64,000 nt of DNA from UBA7702 sp040776805 (GTDB lineage: Bacteria; Bacillota; Dehalobacteriia; UBA7702): positions 186,001 to 250,000 of the forward strand of contig JAXGZS010000003.1 in NCBI GenBank assembly GCA_040776805.1, given 5' to 3'. The notes beneath the pieces are model-generated. The model saw only the letters and a list, made by a program, of their open reading frames with translations. It did no database searches and was not told the DNA's origin. Positions 23,548 to 31,513 of the stretch are shown here, piece by piece. The position numbers were made by a program, and so were the translations under genes. Numbering within the stretch: position 1 is the stretch's first letter; each line of letters starts with the position of its first letter.

Positions 23548-24963
23548 TTAAAGGATGAAAAGGAACAGCGCGCCGATGATAAAAAGCAGCATGATGCCAA
23601 CGATGAGGAAGGAAAGTTTTCTGTCTTTCGAGGTGAGGGTCTCAGCGCCATCCAAACCGCCGTATCTCTTTTTGACAAAGGCGTAGGCCAAAGGACCGGA
23701 AATAATGCCGAGGCAGCCGCCGATGAAATAAGAGAAGCCGTTGGTGAAAAGCGCGACCACACAGAGAATGATCGGCGTGGTACAGAGGGCGATCACCCCT
23801 TTTGTACCCAAAGGGATCTTAAAGGGCCGCTTCAGTTCGGGTTCCTTGATCCTCAACACAATGGCGGCGATATAGATCAGGATATAGGCGAACATCAGCA
23901 AAAAGACGTCGATGACGACGAGGGTGGAAAAGCCGATTTCACACAAAAGCAGATTGATCACGGCCATGGCAATGACCGCCACATGCGGCGTGCCGTGTTT
24001 GCCGTGGAGCTTTTTCAGAAAAGGCAGCGCCAAATGATCGTCGGCCAAAGAGAAAAAACCTCTGGAACCCGACGCCAAATACGTATTGTACATCGAAAGA
24101 TTGGCGATCACGGCGGTGGCCATAAAGACAACGGAAATCACCGGATAACCCAGCATACCGCCGATGCTCCCGAAGGAAATCCCCTCTTCCACACCCCAGC
24201 TTTGCCAGTTGCCCACCGCTGCCAGGCAGGCGACGGTGGAAAGGATGTAGAGCAGCATGATCGCCGGCACCGATAATATTGTCGCTTTCGGGATCACCAT
24301 GGGGTTTTCCAGCTCTCCCGCCATGGTGGACATGGATTCGTAACCGGCATACATCCACATGCAGATGGCAATCCCCAAACCAAGGCTTTGCCCCAAAGTC
24401 TGGCCTTCGGGAATAAAGGGCATGACGGGATTGTACTGAGCGTGGCTGAAACCGATAAAAATCAGGGCGATAAAAGAGCCGATCACAACAATGGAAAAAT
24501 ACGATGCGATCCGGCCGACGTCTTTCAATCCCCTGACATTAACGATGGTAAAAGCAAGAATGAAAAACACTTTCAAAGCAAAAGACTGCCAGTTTTCCAA
24601 CGGAAAAACGGAATTGATGTAGCCTACGGCTAAAATGATATAGAGTGTGGAATCGACGTAAATCGAAACGGTCCGCCACCAACAGGCCTGAAATCCCCAG
24701 AATTCTCCCAAGGCCCGCTGAATCCACTTATAATAGCCCCCCTCTTCGGGGATGGCAGAACCCAGTTCCGCGGCGACAAATCCCTGGGGTATGCTCCAAA
24801 AAAACGGCAATACGATCAACAGCAAAATGGTCAGACCCGGGCCGGAAGTGGGGATCATGTCCTCAATACCGTAAGAACCCGCGCAGACCATGCAGAAGAT
24901 CATAAAAAACACCGTTAAGGTCGTAACCTTGTGTTTTTTCAAAACGGTTTTTTTCTCATTCAT
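23548..24963 (-). CDS. APC-superfamily amino-acid/polyamine permease
   Basis: The 471-residue protein has about 12 membrane spans. The helix 1 unwound region SYGIEDMIPTSGPG and the helix 6 region MWMYAGYESMSTMAGE fit APC exchangers and symporters of the amino-acid/polyamine type. The substrate cannot be read from the sequence. The ribosome site is weak; GGGGA about 20 bases upstream sits in a small CTTTGCG/CGCAAAG hairpin at 24987-25006. The gene is alone between tRNA-Leu and the rib operon and faces the same way as both. Confidence 0.85.
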   Translation of the reverse strand: MNEKKTVLKKHKVTTLTVFFMIFCMVCAGSYGIEDMIPTSGPGLTILLLIVLPFFWSIPQGFVAAELGSAIPEEGGYYKWIQRALGEFWGFQACWWRTVSIYVDSTLYIILAVGYINSVFPLENWQSFALKVFFILAFTIVNVRGLKDVGRIASYFSIVVIGSFIALIFIGFSHAQYNPVMPFIPEGQTLGQSLGLGIAICMWMYAGYESMSTMAGELENPMVIPKATILSVPAIMLLYILSTVACLAAVGNWQSWGVEEGISFGSIGGMLGYPVISVVFMATAVIANLSMYNTYLASGSRGFFSLADDHLALPFLKKLHGKHGTPHVAVIAMAVINLLLCEIGFSTLVVIDVFLLMFAYILIYIAAIVLRIKEPELKRPFKIPLGTKGVIALCTTPIILCVVALFTNGFSYFIGGCLGIISGPLAYAFVKKRYGGLDGAETLTSKDRKLSFLIVGIMLLFIIGALFLFIL

Positions 24964-25088
24964 TTTTTGTTGTCTGTAAATTTCCCCTTTGCGTTTTTGC
25001 GCAAAGCTTATTTACCACTCCTCCTTCTGTAATCACTCACTTTAAAAGTGACAATCAATATTATATTTGTTTTTTACCGCTTTGTAAA

Positions 25089-25670
25089 TCATTTTTTATT
25101 TTCCAGAAAATAGGTGGCTTCCATATCCGCCGTAGAGAGGGCGAAGGATAAGGGAAACAGGCGGAAGCTATCCCCTACATTGCGGGGATCCTCCTGACCG
25201 GCAAAACCCATATGATAACGGATGGCAAAGGCCTCCTCGCGGCTTAAGCGCATAAAGCCGCCAATAATGTAGACGGATTTTTCACCGTGGCCATAGGGCA
25301 TGGGATCGTCGAATTCGTAGGTGGGAACCTTTTGCCACTGGCCTTTTTCATCCTTCACGTTGCGAAAACTCTTTTTATAACAATTCGCTTTGCAGACGTC
25401 ATGGAGCAAGCCAATGATGGCGACGGTTTCCTCGGAAGCGGTCAAGCCGTATATTTCTCTGACCCGTTCCCGCTCCAAGTAGGCCTTCAGGCATTGATAA
25501 ACATTGACACTATGTTCGGCGAGTCCCCCTTCATAAGAGAGATGAAACCGGGTTGAGGCTGGCGATTCAAAAAAATCACTGTGATTTTCCAGGTAATCCA
25601 AAAGGGGCAGCGACCCCTCCCGCTTGATGTTGCGGCGGTATATTTCAATAAATTCTTCTTTTTTTATCAT
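25089..25670 (-). CDS. HD-domain hydrolase
   Basis: The 193-residue protein contains an HD metal-phosphohydrolase core: FHLSYEGGLAEHSVNVY, the signature LLHDVCK, and the late IRYHMGF histidine. Such domains cleave nucleotides or phosphate esters; no substrate is known here. It is the last gene of the FMN-controlled riboflavin operon, 4 bases after thiN, so it may act in a nucleotide or phosphate salvage step linked to that pathway; this is inference from position only. Confidence 0.75.
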   Translation of the reverse strand: MIKKEEFIEIYRRNIKREGSLPLLDYLENHSDFFESPASTRFHLSYEGGLAEHSVNVYQCLKAYLERERVREIYGLTASEETVAIIGLLHDVCKANCYKKSFRNVKDEKGQWQKVPTYEFDDPMPYGHGEKSVYIIGGFMRLSREEAFAIRYHMGFAGQEDPRNVGDSFRLFPLSFALSTADMEATYFLENKK

Positions 25671-25674
25671 ATGC

Positions 25675-26313
25675 TTATCCTTTTTGAATGATGATGATGG
25701 CGTTTCCCCGCGCCAAAAGGAGCTCTCCTTCTTCTGCCGTCAACTCGTTGCTAAGGCTTCGCGTTTCACCCCGCTGAAAGATAAGGCCATTTAACTGGTA
25801 TTTCAAATTACGGCTCAACCCTGTTTCGACCACGTCGGAAAGAGGGAGCAGGGACACGTAATCACCGATTTCGCCTTGAATGGCAAAGGAGAAACCCTCT
25901 CGCAAATAACGGATTTCGGAAAATTCGTTTTTTACGACTACCCTTTCATCGTAAGCGGAAAGGCAGAGAATGTTGCCCATGTGCATATCGGCGCGCCTTC
26001 CTCCCAAAGCCCCTAAGATCAAAACATCCTCAAAGCCGCGTTTTCTTGCTTCTTCGATACCGAGAACCAAGTCGATGTAGTTTTTATCGGCGGGAAACGG
26101 AATGAGCTTCGTTTCCTGAGCCTCAAAATACGCGGCCAGCGCCGGGGGCAGCGAATCAAAATCGCCGATGGCGATCTGAGGCTTGAGGTCCATGGCATGG
26201 CAGAAACAGCCGCCACCGTCCACGGCGATGATGAAATCATCTTCTTTCAACAAAGCCTGATGATAGCCAAGATCGCCGATTTCCCCGTTGCAGAACAAGA
26301 CCGCTCTGCTCAT
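25675..26313 (-). CDS. thiN: Thiamine pyrophosphokinase
   Basis: ThiN converts thiamine plus ATP to thiamine diphosphate. The 212-residue protein has the ATP/thiamine signatures VDGGGCFCHAM, AIGDFDSLP, and the PADKNYIDLVLGIEEA and GALGGRRADMHMGN loops, then the C-terminal thiamine-binding beta domain. Its ATG overlaps the ribH stop as TAATG, so it is translated with ribH and falls under the FMN riboswitch. Placement of thiamine-cofactor synthesis inside a riboflavin operon is less usual than the normal rpe-linked location of thiN in Bacillota. Confidence 0.9.
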   Translation of the reverse strand: MSRAVLFCNGEIGDLGYHQALLKEDDFIIAVDGGGCFCHAMDLKPQIAIGDFDSLPPALAAYFEAQETKLIPFPADKNYIDLVLGIEEARKRGFEDVLILGALGGRRADMHMGNILCLSAYDERVVVKNEFSEIRYLREGFSFAIQGEIGDYVSLLPLSDVVETGLSRNLKYQLNGLIFQRGETRSLSNELTAEEGELLLARGNAIIIIQKG

Positions 26314-26777
26314 TATTTCACAGCCTTCATTAAGTTGGCCATTTCAATGGCGGTCACGGCGGCGTCGTAGCCTTTGTTGCCGCTCTTGCTGCCGGCGCGG
26401 TCAATGGCCTGTTCCAGGGTATCGCTGGTGATGATGCCGAAAACCACGGTTTTCCCGCTGCTGAGGGAAGCCTGGGCGATCCCTTTGGAGGCTTCCGCGG
26501 CGACAAAATCAAAATGAGGCGTCGCCCCGCGAATGATGGCGCCAAGGCAGATCACGGCATCCAGGCCGTCTTTCTCCGCCAGCTTTTTGGCGAGGAGAGG
26601 GATTTCAAAAGCGCCGGGGACGCGGTACAAGGTAATATCATCACCGTCGACACCATGACGGAGCAGCGCGTCTTCCGCGCCCTCGATCAGTTTACCGGTG
26701 ATAAATTCGTTAAAACGGGAGGCCACGATGGCGACCTTCAGTCCTTTGCCCAATAAATTCGCTTCAATCTTTTTCAT
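26313..26777 (-). CDS. ribH: 6,7-dimethyl-8-ribityllumazine synthase
   Basis: RibH condenses 5-amino-6-ribitylamino-uracil with dihydroxybutanone phosphate; it assembles into a capsid-like shell in many bacteria. The 154-residue length is standard. The ribityl pocket SRFNEFIT, the VPGAFEIP motif, LGAIIRGATPHFDFVA and GIITSDTLEQA are all intact. It lies one base after ribBA and overlaps thiN. Confidence 0.95.
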   Translation of the reverse strand: MKKIEANLLGKGLKVAIVASRFNEFITGKLIEGAEDALLRHGVDGDDITLYRVPGAFEIPLLAKKLAEKDGLDAVICLGAIIRGATPHFDFVAAEASKGIAQASLSSGKTVVFGIITSDTLEQAIDRAGSKSGNKGYDAAVTAIEMANLMKAVK

Positions 26778-26778
26778 C

Positions 26779-27990
26779 TTAATTCTCCTTTTCGATATGA
26801 TCTAAGATATGACCCATTTTTTCTTTTTTGGTTTCCATATAAAAGTGGTTGTCCCGATTGGGCATGAGTTCCAATGGAACGCGCTCGGCGATTTCGATGC
26901 CGTAATCGGAAAGACCCTGTATCTTTTCGGGATTGTTGGTCAAAAGCCGCAGTTTATGAACGTTGAGATCGGTCAAAATCTGGCTGCCGGCGCTGTAATC
27001 TCGAAGATCCGGTGGGAAACCCAGTTCAATGTTGGCCTCCACGGTGTCATAACCCTGATCCTGCAAGGCATAGGCTTTGATCTTATTGATCAAGCCGATG
27101 CCGCGGCCCTCCTGACGCAGATAAACAAGAACCCCCCTGCCCTCTTCGCCGATGGCTTTCATGGCCGCGTCGATCTGCTGACCGCAGTCACAGCGCCGGG
27201 AAGAAAAGACGTCGCCGGTGAGGCACTCCGAATGAACTCGGCAGAGCACCGGCGCGCCGTCGGCGACGTCGCCCATGACGAGAGCCACATGATGTTCATG
27301 ATTGATCTTATTGATATAGCCGTAAATACGAAAGCGGCCGAATTTCGTGGGCAACTCCGCTTCGGTGATCCGCGTCATAAAGCGGTCGTTGATTTTGCGG
27401 TAGCGTTGCAGCGCTTTGATGGAAATCATCGTCATATGATGGGCTTTGGCAAATTCCATCATTTCCGTTTTCCGCATCATCGTGCCGTCGTCTCGCATCA
27501 CCTCGCAGCAAAGACCGATCTCCCGCAATCCGGCAAGGCGCAGCAGATCAACGGTGGCTTCGGTATGGCCGTTCCGTTCCAGGACGCCGCCGGCTTTCGC
27601 CTCCAGGGGAAACATATGTCCGGGGCGGCGAAAGTCCGTGGGCAGCGCCGTTTCCTTCACTGCTTCCTGGGCGGTGACAGCGCGTTCCGCGGCGGAAATT
27701 CCCGTGGTGGTACTGATATGGTCGATAGACTCCGTAAATGCCGTTTCATGATTATCGGTATTATGGAGTACCATGGGCCGCAAACCAAGGTGGTTGATAT
27801 AAGCGCTGCTCATCGGCATACAAATGAGTCCTTTGGCCATGGACGCCATCATGTTAACATTCTCCGTGGTGGCAAATTCCGCGGCACAAATCATGTCCCC
27901 TTCGTTTTCCCGGTCGGGATCGTCGGTGACCAGGATGATCTTGCCCTCTCTTAAATCCGCCAATGCTTTTTCAATGGATTGAAAACTCAT
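26779..27990 (-). CDS. ribBA: Bifunctional 3,4-dihydroxy-2-butanone-4-phosphate synthase / GTP cyclohydrolase II
   Basis: The 403-residue protein supplies both precursors of riboflavin. The N-terminal RibB half has DDPDRENEGDMICAAEF and the RPGHMFPLEAK loop. The C-terminal RibA half has the zinc cysteines CLTGDVFSSRRCDCG and RQEGRGIGL. An in-frame start at 28005 exists, but GAGGAGGTAC lies just before the ATG at 27990. It is the third gene of the operon. Confidence 0.95.
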   Translation of the reverse strand: MSFQSIEKALADLREGKIILVTDDPDRENEGDMICAAEFATTENVNMMASMAKGLICMPMSSAYINHLGLRPMVLHNTDNHETAFTESIDHISTTTGISAAERAVTAQEAVKETALPTDFRRPGHMFPLEAKAGGVLERNGHTEATVDLLRLAGLREIGLCCEVMRDDGTMMRKTEMMEFAKAHHMTMISIKALQRYRKINDRFMTRITEAELPTKFGRFRIYGYINKINHEHHVALVMGDVADGAPVLCRVHSECLTGDVFSSRRCDCGQQIDAAMKAIGEEGRGVLVYLRQEGRGIGLINKIKAYALQDQGYDTVEANIELGFPPDLRDYSAGSQILTDLNVHKLRLLTNNPEKIQGLSDYGIEIAERVPLELMPNRDNHFYMETKKEKMGHILDHIEKEN

Positions 27991-28009
27991 AGTACCTCCT
28001 CGCATCCTT

Positions 28010-28660
28010 CTAAAAGAAGCCCTTTGCCGCTAAAAAATCCATGGTGATTTCAGCTGATTTCCCTGCAGTGCGGTTTGCTTCCAGATATTTCTTTACATAT
28101 TTGCCGATCACGTCGGTTTCAATATTGATGAGATCGCCGTTATTTTTCCCATTAAAATTCGTCGCGTCCCTGGTGTGGGGAATCAGAGAAACGGAAAAAT
28201 CCTTTTCCGTGCTGTCCACAACGGTCAAGCTGATACCGTCTAAGGCGACGGATCCCTTTTTCACGATGCCGTCAAGGATCTCCTGATTCGCCCCAACGGT
28301 GTAAATCACGGCAATATCGTTTTCTTCGGCTTTGATGATGGCGCCGACGCCGTCGATGTGACCGCTGACCATATGGCCGCCGAAGCGGCCCCCTGCCGCC
28401 ATGGCCCGTTCCAGGTTGACGATGGAGCCGTTTGTTAGCTGGTTTAGCGCTGTCTTGGTTAAGGTTTCCGCCATGACGTCGGCGGTAAAACTCGTCCCCG
28501 TTGTGGCCACCACGGTCAAACAGATGCCGTTTACGGCGATGCTGTCGCCAATCTTGGTGTCTTCCAACACTTTTTTGCAGGCAACGGTGAGCAGCGCGCT
28601 GGCGGCGGAAACACGAATCTGCTGTATGGAGCCGGTTTCTTCGATTATTCCGGTAAACAT
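28010..28660 (-). CDS. ribE: Riboflavin synthase alpha subunit
   Basis: The 216-residue enzyme dismutates two lumazines to riboflavin. Both lumazine-binding repeats are visible: MFTGIIEETG with GDSIAVNGICLTV, and the second one with KGSVALDGISLTV. GGRFGGHMVSGH is conserved. The start lies inside ribD, overlapping by 16 bases, so translation is coupled. Confidence 0.95.
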   Translation of the reverse strand: MFTGIIEETGSIQQIRVSAASALLTVACKKVLEDTKIGDSIAVNGICLTVVATTGTSFTADVMAETLTKTALNQLTNGSIVNLERAMAAGGRFGGHMVSGHIDGVGAIIKAEENDIAVIYTVGANQEILDGIVKKGSVALDGISLTVVDSTEKDFSVSLIPHTRDATNFNGKNNGDLINIETDVIGKYVKKYLEANRTAGKSAEITMDFLAAKGFF

Positions 28661-29766
28661 AATGTCACCCCACTGCGATTTCTGTATTCGATCAAGATAT
28701 CTTCACCCACGGGAACGGTTTGACTTTCCGCGTCCAAAGCAATGGCGCTTTCCGTACTTTTGGCGAAAACGTCGATGCCGTCTTTGCCTAAGAGCTTCGG
28801 CGCCACAAAGCAATGCCAAATATCCCACATGCTCGCCGTGAAAAACCGGGTGAAGGTCTCGGCGCCGCCTTCCACCAAAACGGCGCAGATGTTCCGGCGC
28901 AAGAGGTCTTTTGCCAATTCCTTCAGGTCAATATTGCCGTATTCATCGGGGAGCACACAGATATCGCCGCCTTTGGCCTCGATCTTTTTTTGGATCACCG
29001 AGGAAACCGGCTCCGCGGTATAGATCAGGATCGGCCCGTCCTCCCGGTTTAAAATGTTCGCGTTCACTGCCATACGCATATGGGGATCTAAAACAATTCG
29101 GGTGGGACGGTCATTTAAATGTTTGATGTTGTAACGGATATTCAGAATCGGATCGTCCTTGATCACCGTGTTGACGCCTACGAGAACCGCGCCGTAGCGG
29201 TTCCTGAGGGAATGACCGTATTCCCTGGCGGCTTCGGCGGTGATTCTTAGAGGTTTTCCGCTTTTCGGCCCAATTTTACCATCGATGGTCTGGGCGGTTT
29301 TCAAAGCGATGAAGGCACGTTTTTTGATCTGATTGGTCAAAAAGATTTCGTTTTGGCGCTTGGCCTCTTCCCGCAAAAGCCCTACGTGAACCTTAAGGCC
29401 CGCTTCTTTTAAAATCGCGATGCCCTTGCCGTTCACCAGCGGATTGGGATCTTCCAGCGCGATGAACACTTCTTTGATCCCCGCCCGCACCAAAGCGTTG
29501 GCGCAAGGCGGCGTTTTCCCGTAATGGGAACAGGGCTCCAAAGTGACGTACATCGTCGCTCCCATGGCTTCACCGCGGGCTTCGGATAAGGCGTTGATCT
29601 CGGCATGGGGCGTACCCGCTTTTTTGTGATAGCCTTCGCCGACGATTTTTCCGTCTTTGACGATGACGGCGCCGGCGAGGGGATTCGGTTCCGTAAAGCC
29701 CCGGGCTTTTTCCGCCAGCAGCAGCGCCCGTTTCATATTGTCTTTTTGTTCCTTGGTATATTCCAT
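28645..29766 (-). CDS. ribD: Bifunctional diaminohydroxyphosphoribosylaminopyrimidine deaminase / reductase
   Basis: The 373-residue protein begins with a cytidine-deaminase-type zinc domain (HAEINAL, then LEPCSHYGKTPPCANALV) and ends with a reductase domain (TAQTIDGKIG, VEGGAETFTRF). It is the first gene of the operon. The ATG at 29766 follows TGAGGTAACC; a GTG- or ATT-type extension to 29781 would reach into the riboswitch terminator. Confidence 0.95.
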   Translation of the reverse strand: MEYTKEQKDNMKRALLLAEKARGFTEPNPLAGAVIVKDGKIVGEGYHKKAGTPHAEINALSEARGEAMGATMYVTLEPCSHYGKTPPCANALVRAGIKEVFIALEDPNPLVNGKGIAILKEAGLKVHVGLLREEAKRQNEIFLTNQIKKRAFIALKTAQTIDGKIGPKSGKPLRITAEAAREYGHSLRNRYGAVLVGVNTVIKDDPILNIRYNIKHLNDRPTRIVLDPHMRMAVNANILNREDGPILIYTAEPVSSVIQKKIEAKGGDICVLPDEYGNIDLKELAKDLLRRNICAVLVEGGAETFTRFFTASMWDIWHCFVAPKLLGKDGIDVFAKSTESAIALDAESQTVPVGEDILIEYRNRSGVTLCLPE

Positions 29767-29778
29767 GGTTACCTCAAT

Positions 29779-29808
29779 CAAAAAAACCCCGCAATAAAAT
29801 TACGGGGT
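29779..29808 (-). terminator. Expression-platform terminator of the FMN riboswitch
   Basis: On the minus strand ACCCCGTAA pairs with TTGCGGGGT (one G-T) and is followed by seven T residues. It lies between the aptamer and ribD, so FMN binding should favour it. Confidence 0.85.
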
Positions 29809-29819
29809 GATGACCTGTA

Positions 29820-29930
29820 CTTTCTCTTCTCTCATCCAGACTTTACTGTCGGCTCCGGAATCTCACCGGATCAGCCAAAAGGCTCGCGGGCTTTACCGCC
29901 GGTACGGAATTACACCGTCCCCGAAGATTC
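29820..29930 (-). ncRNA. FMN riboswitch (RFN element)
   Basis: The minus strand reads with the hallmark blocks of the RFN element in order: ATCTTCGGGG, GGTGTAATTCCGTACCGGCG, GTAAAGCCCGCGAGCC, GATCCGGTGAGATTCCGGAG, CCGACAGT and GGATGAGAGAAGA. With the terminator downstream it should shut off ribD-ribE-ribBA-ribH-thiN-HD when FMN is plentiful. Confidence 0.97.
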
Positions 29931-29948
29931 CTATTTTTTATATGCACT

Positions 29949-29977
29949 ATCATAACACTTTGACCTTCTTCCGTCAA
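29949..29977 (-). promoter_or_regulatory. Promoter of the riboflavin operon
   Basis: TTGACG and TATGAT are separated by 17 bases, immediately after the rpe stop and about 20 bases before the riboswitch. Confidence 0.75.
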
Positions 29978-29978
29978 G

Positions 29979-30619
29979 TCACAGGGATACATAATATTTG
30001 ACTTCTTCCGTTACATCTTTCGCGCCAAAAACCGCCGTACCGGCCACCAGCACCTCTACGCCGCTGGCTATGGCTTTTTGAGCTGTTTCCCGGTTGATGC
30101 CGCCGTCTATTTCAATAAGGTAGGAATAGCCCTTTTCTGTCTTCTCTTTCGCAAGCCAGGCGGCTTTGGCTAAGGTGTCTACCATAAAGGATTGGCCGCC
30201 AAAACCCGGCTCCACGCTCATGATCAAAACCAGATCCAGCTGATCAAGATAAGGGGCAAGGTCTTCCATCGCGGTTTTGGGCTTCACCGAAAGACCGCAC
30301 TTCATACCGGCGTTTTTGATCAGATCGATGGTTTTTTGCGGTTTCTCCGTTGCTTCCAGATGAAAGGTCAGGTAGTCCACCCCCGCTCTGCGGAACGGTT
30401 CGACGTATTTTTCCGGCTGTTCTACCATGAGATGAGCGTCGAAGACCAAATCGGTAAGGGGGCGCAGCTTTTGAATGACGCAGGCGCCGAAGGTCAAATT
30501 GGGCACAAAATGAAAATCCATGACGTCGAGGGTGAAGCCATTGCGCTCCGCCGCACTGTTTGATTTCGCTGCCAAGACAACTGATTTGCCGCCAAAAGCG
30601 ATGGGGAAAGAATCGCCAT
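29979..30619 (-). CDS. rpe: Ribulose-phosphate 3-epimerase, 5' end disrupted by apparent frameshifts
   Basis: Rpe interconverts ribulose 5-phosphate and xylulose 5-phosphate. The C-terminal 180 residues are intact (VMSVEPGFGGQSF, EIDGGIN, AGTAVFG). The N-terminus is split over three frames: ATG at 30619 gives MAILSPSLLAANQLS, another frame gives LAA (near 30575), the next gives EIKQCGGAQWLH (30567-30532), and the last resumes LDVMD at 30530. The single continuous frame (to a TTG at 30647) lacks the N-terminal Ser and the metal-ligand His, and the expected DGHF reads DFHF. Either the gene is newly broken or the sequence has local errors; three one-base shifts in 45 bases favour errors. It follows rsgA closely. 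Confidence 0.75.
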
Positions 30620-30652
30620 CAGTATTTGCAACTTCTCTTTCTTTCAATTCAT

Positions 30653-31498
30653 TTAAAGGTGCAATAGCGCTGAGTAACGCCCCTTGTCAAGGATTCCCTC
30701 GGCCACGTCGTTTTTTACTTCGCAAGCCTGTTCCCGGTCGTGAAGACAGGAAGCGAAGCGACAGTAAAGAGCCGCTTCCGCAAATTCTGGATAATAGGCG
30801 GCAAGCTCCTCTTTTTTCAGATCTTCGGGAAGATAAAGAGCGGAAAAACCGGGGGTGTCGGCAATATAGGTGTTGTTTCCCAAAGGCAGCAACTCCACCC
30901 TGCGGGTGGTATGGCGGCCCCGTTCCGTTTTCTTGCTGAGGGCTCCCGTGGCCAGACAAAATCCGCTGTCGATTCTGTTTAGGATGCTGCTTTTACCGAC
31001 GCCGGAAGGTCCGGCCAAAACGACAATGCGTCCGTCAAGCTTTTCTTTCAGCGTTTCGATGCCCCTGTTCTCGGCAGCGGAAACCGCCACGGTTTCAAAG
31101 CCCGCGTCTTGATAGGGCTTCATCAACGCCGCAGCCGCCGCTTCGCCCACAAGATCCCGCTTGTTAAAGCAGATCACCGGCGTGATCCGCTGACACAGCA
31201 CCTGACTCAAAATGCGGTCCAAAAGCAAAAGATCCGGCTGGGGATTGGCAAAAGCGAAGGTAACAAGGGCTTTTTCAACATTAGCAACGGCAGGACGAAC
31301 CAATTGGTTCGTCCTGTCATAGACTTTTTCAATCACGCCTTTGGGATAGTCGAGTTTTGTAAACTCCACGTGGTCCCCGGCGAGAAAATCTTGGCTTTTG
31401 ATGCGAAACCGGCCTCTTAAAGAGCAGGTCCAGATTTCCCCCGCGGATTCCACGTAATAAAAGCCGCTATATCCTTTGATCAGTAAGCCTTTTGCCAT
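30653..31498 (-). CDS. rsgA: Small-subunit biogenesis GTPase
   Basis: RsgA is a circularly permuted GTPase that checks late 30S assembly. In the 281-residue product an N-terminal OB-fold precedes G4 NKRD (about 112-115), then G1 GPSGVGKSS (163-171), then G3 DTPGF, and a C-terminal zinc site CRFASCLHDREQAC. The order G4-G1-G3 is diagnostic. It sits between the PASTA kinase and rpe, as in many Bacillota. Confidence 0.95.
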   Translation of the reverse strand: MAKGLLIKGYSGFYYVESAGEIWTCSLRGRFRIKSQDFLAGDHVEFTKLDYPKGVIEKVYDRTNQLVRPAVANVEKALVTFAFANPQPDLLLLDRILSQVLCQRITPVICFNKRDLVGEAAAAALMKPYQDAGFETVAVSAAENRGIETLKEKLDGRIVVLAGPSGVGKSSILNRIDSGFCLATGALSKKTERGRHTTRRVELLPLGNNTYIADTPGFSALYLPEDLKKEELAAYYPEFAEAALYCRFASCLHDREQACEVKNDVAEGILDKGRYSALLHL

Positions 31499-31513
31499 GT
31501 TTCTACCTTGCGG

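Noticed and set aside
30620..30647. TTG-initiated continuous rpe frame as the true start
   Set aside because: The residues it adds show no homology to the epimerase family, while the expected N-terminus is readable in the other two frames.
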